Shown here piece after piece: positions 8,759 to 17,430 of a DNA stretch of 42,629 bases. The stretch spans positions 1 through 42,629 of the forward strand of contig JAKAKD010000060.1 in assembly GCA_021824635.1 (NCBI GenBank), in the 5' to 3' direction. The DNA is from Bacteroidota bacterium. GTDB taxonomy: Bacteria; Bacteroidota; Ignavibacteria; Ignavibacteriales; Melioribacteraceae. The position numbers were made by a program, and so were the translations under genes. The notes beneath the pieces are model-generated. The model ran no database searches, was not told the DNA's origin, and saw nothing but the letters and a program-made list of their open reading frames with translations. Numbering within the stretch: the first letter of the stretch is position 1; the number at the start of each line of letters is the position of its first letter.

Positions 8759-9355
8759 TTACCCGACAAACGGAATTATGAAACCGCTTCGCTTTTTATA
8801 GGCAGAATATTCTTCGCCAAAATGTTTTTGAAGAAGTTTATCTTCTAACATAGCACGCATAATAAAAAGAGGAATTTCTATTAAGACAACAACGGGAACA
8901 ACTATATAACTTAACAAAGCTAACCCTGCTCCTAAATCGCTTAGAAGTTGACTGAGATATTGAGGATGACGAATAAATTTATAAATCCCGCCGGTAATTA
9001 ACTTATGATCTTTCATTATCACCACTTCCTGCGCATATGAGTTCTTTAAAGATTTATACGAAAGAACTTGCAGCCAGGAAAAAACTACAAACATTATCAG
9101 TCCAGTAATCCGGACTGTGAGAAATTTTGATTCAAATTCTACCGGTAGCGTTCCCACATTAAAAACAGAAATTATTGTGAGCACTAAAACCAATGCCGCA
9201 ACGTTTGGCGGAAATGACTGCAGGAAAGTAACCGGACGTTCAATAACTTTGGTTATAGAAGTTTTTAATCCTTTACTCGCACCCGAAAAGTTTGCGCTCA
9301 TTGAAACAAGCAAATTTATGGCAACTAGTATATTAATTGCGTTCTGTGAATCCAT
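8759..9355 (-). CDS. isoprenylcysteine carboxyl methyltransferase-like integral membrane protein
   Basis: A 198-residue protein with about four or five transmembrane segments. The C-terminal third carries the ICMT/PEMT-type signature: GGIYKFIRHPQYLSQLL (Arg129-His130-Pro131) and about 40 residues later EDKLLQKHFGEEYSAYKKR, the acidic helix that ends this superfamily. Members are SAM-dependent methyltransferases of lipids, prenylcysteine or small lipophilic acceptors; the bacterial acceptors are mostly unknown. It is the first gene of a minus-strand unit with the amidase, six bases apart. The ATG has no strong Shine-Dalgarno. The family call is good; the substrate is unknown. Confidence 0.75.
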   Translation of the reverse strand: MDSQNAINILVAINLLVSMSANFSGASKGLKTSITKVIERPVTFLQSFPPNVAALVLVLTIISVFNVGTLPVEFESKFLTVRITGLIMFVVFSWLQVLSYKSLKNSYAQEVVIMKDHKLITGGIYKFIRHPQYLSQLLSDLGAGLALLSYIVVPVVVLIEIPLFIMRAMLEDKLLQKHFGEEYSAYKKRSGFIIPFVG

Positions 9356-9565
9356 ATCGCTTAATTTTTCTTAATCTTTGAGATAAATATACAACATTGG
9401 AAGAAATTTTGGGGAGTTTCGATATTACAAGAGATGTAACTTTTACAAGTCCGGAAATGAAAATTTGTTTTATGATTAAAAACACGTCTTAATTTTAAGC
9501 ATGATTATTGATTAGTAATAGTCTTGGATTTTTCATATTTTTTTACAGAATCAAACTGGTGAAAA

Positions 9566-10093
9566 ATGGGTACAGGTCAAATGATGCTTACGCTTGCTGC
9601 ATTCATACTTTTGGGTACAGTGATCTTGACCGTCAATACCGGATTAATGCAAGTTAATACGACGATGAATAATAGCCGAGTTGATATTATGGCTGTTTCA
9701 TTAGGAAATTCAATTATGGAAGACGCTATAAGCCTTGCGTTCGATGAAAATACCGTTTCCGCTGCCGCTACTTCATCAAATGCTTTTATTGCCGTAGCAT
9801 CATTGGGAATGGATGCTTCTGAAAGCCGTAATAATCCGGCTGGATTTGACGATTTTGACGACTACAATTGTTATAGGACAATTGCTAAATTAGACACAGT
9901 AGTTGTTCCGGGAACTACTAAGAAATTTATTTTTAATACATTTTGTGCTGTTGATTATATTAATCCGAATAATCCGGATAATATTTCAAGCATAAAGACT
10001 TATCATAAAAGACTAAAGTTGAGAGTTTTCACTCCGGGAATGGATGATACCGTTAGGTTGTCTACTGTTTACAGTTACTGGTTTTTTAGGTGA
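9566..10093 (+). CDS. pseudopilin-like membrane protein, first of a three-gene cluster
   Basis: A 175-residue protein with no recognised named family. It begins MGTGQMM and goes directly into a hydrophobic helix (about residues 6-26). The next segment, NNSRVDIMAVSLGNSIMED, resembles the amphipathic continuation of the N-terminal helix in minor pilins of the PilV/GspI type. The C-terminal part is a small beta-rich domain ending YSYWFFR. GGTGA lies upstream of the ATG. It is followed after 9 nt by a PilW-like gene and then by a PilX-like gene, which supports a minor-pilin role in a type IV pilus or type II secretion-like machine. The usual prepilin leader and the Glu at mature position 5 are not seen. 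Confidence 0.6.
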   Translation: MGTGQMMLTLAAFILLGTVILTVNTGLMQVNTTMNNSRVDIMAVSLGNSIMEDAISLAFDENTVSAAATSSNAFIAVASLGMDASESRNNPAGFDDFDDYNCYRTIAKLDTVVVPGTTKKFIFNTFCAVDYINPNNPDNISSIKTYHKRLKLRVFTPGMDDTVRLSTVYSYWFFR

Positions 10094-10102
10094 GAAGAAT
10101 AA

Positions 10103-10732
10103 ATGGGATTTAGCACACTTTTAGACATAATGGGATCGGTTTTAGGCGGCGGCATCTTGTTGCTTATTCTTTTAAGGATGAATGCAACCGCAATCCAAAA
10201 TAATTATGAATATAGCGGCGAAAGAATCGTTCAGCAAAATCTTGTTGAAGTTGTCAACCTTATCGAATATGATTTTCGCAAAATTGGTTACTGTAATGAT
10301 TGGACAAAAACTCCGGACCCGTCTCTTGCAATTATTCATGCCGATTCAAATAGTATCTCTTTTTTAACCGATATCGTTACACCTAACAACCCATACGGTG
10401 ATGGAGTTGTAGATACACTTAAATATTATGTGGGACCTACTTCTGAATTGACGAATACTCCTAATCCGAACGATAGAATACTATACCGTGTAATAAACCA
10501 TAACGCACCGGTCGGGGCTAATTTAGGTGTTACTCAATTCAAGTTGACTTTCTTAAATTCTGCAGGAGTTAAAATTACTAATATGCCGGCAAATCCTCCT
10601 TTTGGAATTGCTTCTATTCAAATTGATGTTGCGGTTGAAAATCCGGCTGCTTATGACAACAATTATAGTACTGATAATAGAGCTATCTGGAGACAAGTAA
10701 GATTAGCATCAAGAAATTTTAAGCTAAGATGA
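10103..10732 (+). CDS. PilW-like pseudopilin
   Basis: A 209-residue protein beginning MGFSTLLD, with a glycine-rich hydrophobic helix (about residues 7-24). VVNLIEYDFRKIGYC at about residues 48-62 is the segment most like PilW/GspJ-type minor pilins, where a similar L-x-x-D-[IF]-R-x-[IA]-G-[YF] follows the helix. The remainder is a beta domain ending NRAIWRQVRLASRNFKLR. If a prepilin peptidase cut after Gly2, the mature protein would begin with Phe, as in true pilins, with Asp at position 6 rather than Glu at position 5. It is 9 nt after the first gene and 11 nt before the third, so the three are co-transcribed. Assignment is by pattern and context. Confidence 0.6.
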   Translation: MGFSTLLDIMGSVLGGGILLLILLRMNATAIQNNYEYSGERIVQQNLVEVVNLIEYDFRKIGYCNDWTKTPDPSLAIIHADSNSISFLTDIVTPNNPYGDGVVDTLKYYVGPTSELTNTPNPNDRILYRVINHNAPVGANLGVTQFKLTFLNSAGVKITNMPANPPFGIASIQIDVAVENPAAYDNNYSTDNRAIWRQVRLASRNFKLR

Positions 10733-10743
10733 TGGAGTAATTT

Positions 10744-11991
10744 ATGGGCGGTAAAGCAATTTTATTTTTAGTCGTCGGGTTCAGTCTTATTTTTATGGTT
10801 GCTGGAAGAAATTTCAACAACATGGGATTAGCTACCACTGACAACCTATCAAAATACTATATTCAAGCCAAAGCACATTACATTGCTAATAGCGGTGTTA
10901 ATTTAGTTGTAAATAGATTATTCCTGGATGCAACTATTCCGGATCAAACATACACATGGAATTTTGACGGAGGAACAATTTCTGCAGCGCTAACTACTAT
11001 AGACCCAAATACAAAAATGAAACAACTTCTTTCAACAGGCACTTATAGCGGTACATCTAATACAATCAAAATAACTCTACGCCCAAGTAATTTTGCTAAA
11101 TTTGGCAACTACTACACTCAAATAGTTTCTGCATTACCTGCCACTGGAGACGTATTTGATGGTTCATTTCATGTGAATGGAAATCTTCGAGTCTATGGCT
11201 CACCCGTATTTAATGGAAAAGCTACTAGTGCCGGTTCATTGCAGCAAGCCGGACCTAGCGGCGCACCTGTATTTAATGGGGGTTATCAATCCGGGGTTAA
11301 TCTTCCAAGGCAATTTGATACTACTGGTATGAGATCAAAAGCAGATAAAATTTTCAGAGGGCCTTCTAATAAGGGAATAAGTGTACAACTTTATTTTAAT
11401 TCCGACGCTACGGTAACTTATAGCACTCAAGTCCAAGGATCATCTTCCTGGTCATCACCAGTAACAACAGCACTTACTACGATAGCTCCAAATGGAAGAA
11501 TCTATGTTGAAGGAGGTAATATCTACACTAAAGGAACTGTAAATGGAAACGTTACTGTTACAGCAACCGCTAAAGGTTATAGCTCCTATGGAAATATATA
11601 CCAAGTGGATAATCTCAAATACCAGGACAACCCTATTACAATTCCCAGTTCAAACGATATGCTCGGCATGATTGCTGAAAACAATATCAGAATTCAATCC
11701 AATTCTCAAACAAATGGTAAAGATGTTGTTACCCAGGCTTCTATGTACGCTATGAATGGATCTATTGGGCCTGACGATAATTTAGCAACGCATCAATCCT
11801 CACTTCATGATTGGAAAATTTTAGGTGGATTAATTGCAAATGATGTTAGAGTAACTGCCAATTATGATTATTCGGGGAACCCAATAAATGGTTTAAGATT
11901 TCGTCATACATTCGACACAAGATTTTTATTAACTGCCCCACCCGGTTTTCCTGATACAAGAAGTTTTGAAGTTATTTCCTGGTTCGAGTAA
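10744..11991 (+). CDS. PilX-like large pseudopilin with DUF4900-like C-terminal region
   Basis: A 415-residue protein beginning MGGKAILFLVVGFS, with a transmembrane helix to about residue 20, then YYIQAKAHYIANSGVNLVVNRL, which matches the A-x-x-x-A-x-S-G-x-x-x-A pattern of PilX/GspK-type minor pilins. Residues about 135-185 contain FHVNGNLRVYGSPVFNGK and a second PVFNGGYQSG, reminiscent of the repeated G-x-x-x-NGPV units of DUF4900-type pilus-associated proteins. The C-terminal 200 residues are Ser/Thr/Asn-rich and probably beta-structured. GGAG precedes the ATG. It ends the cluster and converges with the epimerase gene eight bases away. No prepilin-type leader beyond Met-Gly is visible. Confidence 0.58.
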   Translation: MGGKAILFLVVGFSLIFMVAGRNFNNMGLATTDNLSKYYIQAKAHYIANSGVNLVVNRLFLDATIPDQTYTWNFDGGTISAALTTIDPNTKMKQLLSTGTYSGTSNTIKITLRPSNFAKFGNYYTQIVSALPATGDVFDGSFHVNGNLRVYGSPVFNGKATSAGSLQQAGPSGAPVFNGGYQSGVNLPRQFDTTGMRSKADKIFRGPSNKGISVQLYFNSDATVTYSTQVQGSSSWSSPVTTALTTIAPNGRIYVEGGNIYTKGTVNGNVTVTATAKGYSSYGNIYQVDNLKYQDNPITIPSSNDMLGMIAENNIRIQSNSQTNGKDVVTQASMYAMNGSIGPDDNLATHQSSLHDWKILGGLIANDVRVTANYDYSGNPINGLRFRHTFDTRFLLTAPPGFPDTRSFEVISWFE

Positions 11992-11998
11992 ATAATTT

Positions 11999-12904
11999 CT
12001 ATAGTAAATTTTTCAGGGCGTTTTCAATATTCTCAAATCTAAATTTGTAACCCTCTCCCATCGTTCTTTCCGGTATTACTTTCGCCCCGCTTAATAAAAC
12101 TTCTGCAGCTTCTCCAAAAATTATTTTTAATACAAACGCCGGCACTTTGAATAAAGATGGTCTATGCATTGCTGCGCCAAGTGTATTGCAAAATTCATTC
12201 ATCCGCAATGGATTTGGAGAAACGGCATTTAAAGCTCCGTGAACATTTTCATTATCGAGGGCAAATAAAAATATCCCGGCAACATCTTCAAGATGAATCC
12301 ATGGGAACCATTGTCTGCCGGATCCAAGAGGTCCGCCAATAAAAAATTTATATGGTGTTATCATTCGTGCAAGAGCGCCTTCATGTTTATCAAGCACAAT
12401 CCCGGTACGTATATTCACTCTACGAACCCCATGCCGACTAATTTCTTCAGTTTCTTTTTCCCAATCTCTAACAACATTTGCTAGAAAATCTTTACCGTGT
12501 TTTGATTCTTCAGTAACAGGTTCTTCCGAATTTCCATAGTAACCAACCGCAGAGGCAGAGATTAAAACATTTGGCTTATCTTTTACATTTTCAATAGCCC
12601 GGACTAAACTCCGGGTTGTGGCAACGCGGCTGTTATAAATATTTTTTTTGTGTTCAACATTCCATCGCTTTGCCATTACATTTTCTCCGGCAAGATGAAT
12701 TACGGCATCTTTCCCATCAAGCTTTTTTTTCCAATCATCTTGTTCATAATTCCACGCAACATACTCCACAGCATTGGGAATGACAAGTTTGGCTTTATCA
12801 ACGGAGCGGGTAAAAATTGTAACTTCATCGCCGCGTTGGATTAATTTATCGGCAATATTTTTGCCTATTAAACCGGTAGCTCCGGTTAAAATAACTTTTT
12901 TCAT
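11999..12904 (-). CDS. TIGR01777-family NAD-dependent epimerase (YfcH-like extended SDR)
   Basis: About 301 residues from the preferred ATG at 12904. The Rossmann nucleotide-binding motif VILTGATGLIGKNIAD is immediately N-terminal, as is normal for this family. Further family segments are VIHLAGENV, SASAVGYYGN (with the YxxxN/active-site region), RTGIVLD, GGPLGSGRQWFPWIHLEDV and a C-terminal DUF1731-like tail ending in LKNLL. A TTG at 12940 could extend the protein by 12 residues, but that would place a non-hydrophobic tail before the first beta strand, and AAAGAGAAAAGG precedes the ATG. The substrate of this conserved cytoplasmic family is unknown; cell-division links have been suggested in E. 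coli. Confidence 0.88.
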   Translation of the reverse strand: MKKVILTGATGLIGKNIADKLIQRGDEVTIFTRSVDKAKLVIPNAVEYVAWNYEQDDWKKKLDGKDAVIHLAGENVMAKRWNVEHKKNIYNSRVATTRSLVRAIENVKDKPNVLISASAVGYYGNSEEPVTEESKHGKDFLANVVRDWEKETEEISRHGVRRVNIRTGIVLDKHEGALARMITPYKFFIGGPLGSGRQWFPWIHLEDVAGIFLFALDNENVHGALNAVSPNPLRMNEFCNTLGAAMHRPSLFKVPAFVLKIIFGEAAEVLLSGAKVIPERTMGEGYKFRFENIENALKNLL

Positions 12905-12986
12905 CCTTTTCTCTTTATTTTTCAAACTGCTTAATAACAAAATAAGTTTTTGTTCTGAATGAAGATATGATTCTTTTCTATCTTTT

Positions 12987-13013
12987 TTGAATGAAGTTTA
13001 TGTTTTATCTTTG
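12987..13013 (+). promoter_or_regulatory. possible Bacteroidota-type promoter of the DUF5686 gene
   Basis: TATCTTTG at 13006-13013 matches the Bacteroidota -7 consensus TAnnTTTG, and TTG at 12987-12989 may serve as the -33 element, with 16 nt between them, shorter than the usual 19 or so. The predicted leader to the TTG start would be about 70 nt. Evidence is pattern only. Confidence 0.3.
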
Positions 13014-13087
13014 TTCAAGAAATGAGAATCAGACAAAATAAAGTTTTCATTTTTTCGATTTACTTGCACAACCATTCAGAGGTTTAA

Positions 13088-15526
13088 TTGTACAAAAACA
13101 TTTTTCTTGCTTTGATACTTTTATTTTTTTCTTCCAGAACATCTTCACAACAACTTATTCTTAAAGGAAAAGTTATAGACAAACCCACCTCCTCTCCGCT
13201 AAGTTTTGCAAGTCTACGCATAAGCGGAACTACTTCCGGAACCACCACAAATTTTGAGGGTAATTTTGAACTGCGCTTAAAACCGGGCGATTACAAATTA
13301 ATAGCATCGTTTATAGGCTACAAATCCGATACCGTTGAAGTAAATCTAATCGCAAATAGAACTATTAGTTTTTCTCTCGAACCAATTCCCGTTCATTTTT
13401 CAGAAATTACTGTGTTTCCGGGAGAAAATCCGGCACTTGAAATAATTCGCAGAGCAATTGAAGCAAAACACGAAAGAAACAATAAACTAAACTCATACGT
13501 TTTCAGCGCTTACACAAAAGGTTTAGTAAAGACAACAAAAGATTTCTCAAGGACAAATAACAGCGTTGGATTTTCAATAGGGTCCAAAGATACTGCGCAG
13601 CTTAAGATAAGCGGAATTATAGAAAATGAAAGCAAGGGATATTTTAAAAAGCCGAATCAATATAAAGATGAAATAGCTGCGCGGAAACAAAGCGCAAACA
13701 CACCTTCTTCCGTAAATATTTTAACCGGCGGCAGAATAATTCAAAATTTTTACACCGACGATATTCAGTTTCTTGGCAGACCTTTACCAAGTCCCATTTC
13801 TGATGATGCAATTAACTACTATGATTTTATGATAGAAGACACTTTGGCTATGGACAAACAAAACGTATTTCAAATTCATGTTGAGCCATTAAGAAAATCG
13901 GATCCCGGCTTTGTCGGTAAAATATTTATTGCGGATAATATTTATTCACTTGTAAAATTGGATGTCGGTCTAAACAATGCCGCAAATCCGGGAAAATTAT
14001 TCGATAGAATAAATATCATTCAACAGTTTGCGCCTTTTGCGAGCAACATTTTTATGCCGATTGACTACCGTGTTTTTGCCGAAGGCAACTTTCTTGGCAT
14101 TGCAAAATTTGGCTTTGAACTAAACACAATTTTTTATGATTATAAAATTAACGAACCCATAAGCGATGATACTTTCGGAATGGCAATTATAAAAGTTTTG
14201 CCGGATGCCGATAAAAAAGATTCTACTTATTGGAAATCAACACAAACCATCTCCAACACGATTGAAGAAATTAACGCGTATAAAAGAATTGATAGTCTCG
14301 AAGCCGTTCCAAAAACTTTTTGGGACCGTTTTTCTTTTCTTTCTCCTACCATTATCATAAACGATAATTTATCAATCACGGGACCACTTTCTCTCTATTC
14401 GTTTAACAAAGTCGAAGGACACACTTTAAATTTTGGAGCAGATATATCGCAGGCGGAAGATAAACGGCTTAATTCAAGTTTGGATTTCTCATACGGATTT
14501 TCCGATAAAAAATTTAAAACGGATTTCTCTTCAACATATTATTTAGGAGAGTACAGAACTCATTCTGTATCTGTTACTGCGTTTGATAAGATCATTGACC
14601 TCTTCCGGGAATCAATAAGATTTAACAAACTCACTTCAACGCTTACAAATCTTTTGGGTAAATATGATTTTAGAGATTACTATTATACAAAAGGATTTTC
14701 CATAAAACTGTGGAGCGAAGTTTTTCCTGTTCTACGTCTCAGCGCCGGGTTCCTAAACAGAACCGATAATAACGCTTATAACAATTCCGATTTTTCTATC
14801 TTCAACACAGGCAAATCGTATGAAAAGAACCGGATAATTTTTGAGGCAAGGATAAATGCCCTAACTACCGGATTTCAATTAGACTTCCGCAAATATATTG
14901 AGGATGGATATTTTAGAAGTAGAATGGGTCAGCAGAACAAATTTAATTTTGTCCTTTCCGGAGACGCGTTATTTAGCAATACCGGCGCACTTAAAAGCAA
15001 TCTTGATTTTCAATTATACCGCTTTTCTCTTAACGGTTACTTTCCGACTTATAAATCTGCAAGCATGAATTTTGTTCTGAGCGGAGTTTATTCAAACGGT
15101 CCCGTTCCGTTTCAAATGATGTATTCACTTCCCGGAAATATTGAAAGCTCAAGTCAATCATTCACGTTACGAACAATTAGAACAGGAGATCTCTTTGGAG
15201 ACCGGGTGTTTGTTCTATCAGTCGAAAATAATCTTAACGATGAACTATTCCGGTTCTTCGGCTTAACCTTTATTAACGATCTTCAACTAAACTTAAGCTT
15301 GCACTTTAATGCCGCATTGTTAGAGATTTCTCCAAAGAGTAAACAGATATTTCCGAATCCGTTAAATACTACACCGCAATTTTTTACCGAGTATAAAAGT
15401 CCGTTTTATGAAATCGGCTTTGGAATCGGTCATCCTCTGTTTCCTTTCAGGTTAGAATTTTCTTGGAAGCTTAATTACTTTGGTAAAAACAATTTTGCCT
15501 TTGGAATAAACACACCAATACTTTAA
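13088..15526 (+). CDS. DUF5686-type outer-membrane protein with N-terminal carboxypeptidase-regulatory-like domain
   Basis: An 812-residue protein. A signal peptide (about residues 1-21) is followed by a CarboxypepD_reg-like beta-sandwich (about 23-110: LKGKVIDKPTSSPLSFASL, then YKLIASFIGYKSDTVEV). Next is the family hallmark TVFPGENPALEIIRRAI near residue 117, then a long region that ends in alternating aromatic/polar strands typical of an outer-membrane barrel. There is no TonB box or plug domain, so it is not a standard SusC. The function of DUF5686 proteins is not established. Translation must start at the TTG at 13088: the signal peptide begins there and AGAGG lies about 7 nt upstream; no suitable ATG exists. 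The GH13 gene begins 16 nt after it. Confidence 0.82.
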   Translation: MYKNIFLALILLFFSSRTSSQQLILKGKVIDKPTSSPLSFASLRISGTTSGTTTNFEGNFELRLKPGDYKLIASFIGYKSDTVEVNLIANRTISFSLEPIPVHFSEITVFPGENPALEIIRRAIEAKHERNNKLNSYVFSAYTKGLVKTTKDFSRTNNSVGFSIGSKDTAQLKISGIIENESKGYFKKPNQYKDEIAARKQSANTPSSVNILTGGRIIQNFYTDDIQFLGRPLPSPISDDAINYYDFMIEDTLAMDKQNVFQIHVEPLRKSDPGFVGKIFIADNIYSLVKLDVGLNNAANPGKLFDRINIIQQFAPFASNIFMPIDYRVFAEGNFLGIAKFGFELNTIFYDYKINEPISDDTFGMAIIKVLPDADKKDSTYWKSTQTISNTIEEINAYKRIDSLEAVPKTFWDRFSFLSPTIIINDNLSITGPLSLYSFNKVEGHTLNFGADISQAEDKRLNSSLDFSYGFSDKKFKTDFSSTYYLGEYRTHSVSVTAFDKIIDLFRESIRFNKLTSTLTNLLGKYDFRDYYYTKGFSIKLWSEVFPVLRLSAGFLNRTDNNAYNNSDFSIFNTGKSYEKNRIIFEARINALTTGFQLDFRKYIEDGYFRSRMGQQNKFNFVLSGDALFSNTGALKSNLDFQLYRFSLNGYFPTYKSASMNFVLSGVYSNGPVPFQMMYSLPGNIESSSQSFTLRTIRTGDLFGDRVFVLSVENNLNDELFRFFGLTFINDLQLNLSLHFNAALLEISPKSKQIFPNPLNTTPQFFTEYKSPFYEIGFGIGHPLFPFRLEFSWKLNYFGKNNFAFGINTPIL

Positions 15527-15542
15527 TTATTTGGGACTAAAA

Positions 15543-17378
15543 ATGAAAACAGTTCATTTAATTTTATTTATTCTGTTTTTTTCTTCATCACTATTTTGCC
15601 AAGAAATAGTTGTTAATAAGATTGAACCGCCAAATTGGTGGACCGGCATGAAGTTGAATAAAGTTCAGCTAATGGTTTACGGCAAAAATCTGAAAGACGT
15701 TTCAGCTAAATTTAGCAATGCCAGGATAAAAGTCGTTAGAGTGAATAAAACCGCAAATTCCGACTATACCTTTATTGATATTGAAATCCCCAAAAACACA
15801 AAACCAGATAATTACCGTCTTACTTTAATGCGCGGCAAAGAAAAAACAGATGTAACATTTCCGATTCTCAAACGGGAAGATCGCTCAAAACGCTTTAAAG
15901 GTTTTTCCGGCAAGGATGTAATTTATCTTATAATGCCTGATCGTTTTTGTAACGGCGATACTTCCAACGATTCAATTCCCGGATATTCGGATTATATGAA
16001 TAAGATTCCAGGTCAAAACCGTGCCGGAGGCGATATTCAAGGAATGATTAACAAACTTGATTACATCAAAGATTTAGGCATCACTACAATTTGGTCAACA
16101 CCGCTTACGGAGAACAATACTTTCCGTTCTTATCACGGTTACGCAACAACCGATTTCTACAAAGTTGATCCTCGGCTCGGTACAAATGAACTTTATAAAA
16201 AATTTGTTGACGAAGCTCATAAGCGAAATCTTAAAATCATTCTCGATCATGTTTCAAATCATTTCAGCGATGACCATCCGTGGCTGAAAAATCCGCCGAC
16301 ACCGAATTGGACAAACGGAACAAAAGAAAATCATCTTGATGCTGACCATAATAAAATGGTTTTCACCGATCCGCATGCGGACAGCTCAACAATTAAGCAC
16401 GTTGAACGCGGTTGGTTTGTAGATTCAATGCCGGATATAAACCAAGAAAATCCATTTGTTGCCAATTATATAATTCAAAACACAATTTGGTGGATGGAAT
16501 ATGCCGGGATTGATGCCATACGGGAAGATACTTATCCATACAACAATCAAAAATTTATGGCACGCTGGGCAAAAGCAGTAATGAATGAATACCCCACAAC
16601 TAATATTGTTGGCGAAGTGTGGAGCGGCACCCCTGCGTTTTTAGCCGGCTATCAAAAAGACACTTTTTTGCCGCGCGATTTCAACACAAATCTTCCGGCT
16701 ATAACCGATTTTGGTTTACGTGATGTTTTAATTAAATATTTGAGCGGCGGAAATAATTTCTACAACATTTTTGAAATTCTCTCTGAAGATTATTTATACA
16801 AAAATTCGAACAACTTGGTAACATTCGCGGATAATCACGATCTCCCGCGCGTAATGTATTTTGCAAAGGGCAATGTTGACAAGGCAAAGATTGTATATAC
16901 AATGTTGTTGACAACGCGAGGCATTCCGCAAATCTTTTACGGATCCGAAATTGGAATTGTCGGTACAGACGATCATGGTCAAATACGCACGCCTTTCCCC
17001 GGAGGATTTCCAAATGATACACGGAACGCTTTCACGAAAGAAGGGAGAACAAGTGAAGAAAATGATATCTACAATTTTTTAAGAGACTTGATTCATCTTA
17101 GAAATGATTATCCTGCTCTATCAACGGGAAAGTTAATTCACTTTCCGCCGGAACATGATGTATATGTATATTTCAGAACACTTGAAAATGAAAAGATGAT
17201 GATTGTAGTGAATAATAACAGCGCCGAAAGCTATGCTGATTTGAAGATGATGAAGGATTTCGTTTCTGAGAAATCTAAATTAATTAATGTAAGAAGTAAA
17301 AAAGAAGTTTCGTTCGATTCAAAAATGAAGCTTGCAATCGAAGGCTTACATGCGGAGATATTTAAAATTATTGATTAA
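15543..17378 (+). CDS. periplasmic GH13 alpha-amylase family enzyme (neopullulanase / cyclomaltodextrinase / SusA-like)
   Basis: A 611-residue protein from the ATG at 15543, with a signal peptide and an N-terminal Ig-like domain (about residues 20-105). The (beta/alpha)8 domain opens with YLIMPDRFCNGD, the calcium-site segment of SusA-type enzymes. Conserved GH13 regions: I, IILDHVSNH; II, IDAIREDT with Arg327 and nucleophile Asp329; III, NIVGEVW with acid/base Glu358; IV, FADNHDLPR with His432 and Asp433. The C-terminal beta domain (about 530-611) resembles the cyclomaltodextrinase C domain. It cleaves alpha-1,4 links in maltooligosaccharides, cyclodextrins or pullulan in the periplasm. A TTG at 15531 would add four residues and is less likely. 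It is co-transcribed with the DUF5686 gene; no SusC/D pair is present. Confidence 0.9.
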   Translation: MKTVHLILFILFFSSSLFCQEIVVNKIEPPNWWTGMKLNKVQLMVYGKNLKDVSAKFSNARIKVVRVNKTANSDYTFIDIEIPKNTKPDNYRLTLMRGKEKTDVTFPILKREDRSKRFKGFSGKDVIYLIMPDRFCNGDTSNDSIPGYSDYMNKIPGQNRAGGDIQGMINKLDYIKDLGITTIWSTPLTENNTFRSYHGYATTDFYKVDPRLGTNELYKKFVDEAHKRNLKIILDHVSNHFSDDHPWLKNPPTPNWTNGTKENHLDADHNKMVFTDPHADSSTIKHVERGWFVDSMPDINQENPFVANYIIQNTIWWMEYAGIDAIREDTYPYNNQKFMARWAKAVMNEYPTTNIVGEVWSGTPAFLAGYQKDTFLPRDFNTNLPAITDFGLRDVLIKYLSGGNNFYNIFEILSEDYLYKNSNNLVTFADNHDLPRVMYFAKGNVDKAKIVYTMLLTTRGIPQIFYGSEIGIVGTDDHGQIRTPFPGGFPNDTRNAFTKEGRTSEENDIYNFLRDLIHLRNDYPALSTGKLIHFPPEHDVYVYFRTLENEKMMIVVNNNSAESYADLKMMKDFVSEKSKLINVRSKKEVSFDSKMKLAIEGLHAEIFKIID

Positions 17379-17394
17379 TTATCTTCTTACCGTA

Positions 17395-17430
17395 GCGGAT
17401 AGGCATTAACCTGCGTTTAATGCCCGCCGC
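17395..17430. terminator. hairpin between convergent genes, overlapping a stop codon
   Basis: Perfect arms GGCATTAA (17402-17409) and TTAATGCC (17417-17424) with a 7-nt loop, extended by GCGG (17395-17398) and CCGC (17427-17430) across small internal bulges. It lies 17 nt past the GH13 stop, and its right arm contains the stop codon and last codons of the minus-strand lipoprotein gene. A T-run is weak on both sides, so function as a bidirectional terminator is only likely. Confidence 0.5.

Noticed and set aside
12905..12940. TTG start extending the epimerase by 12 residues
   Set aside because: The Rossmann strand begins right after the internal ATG at 12904, and AAAGAGAAAAGG precedes that ATG.
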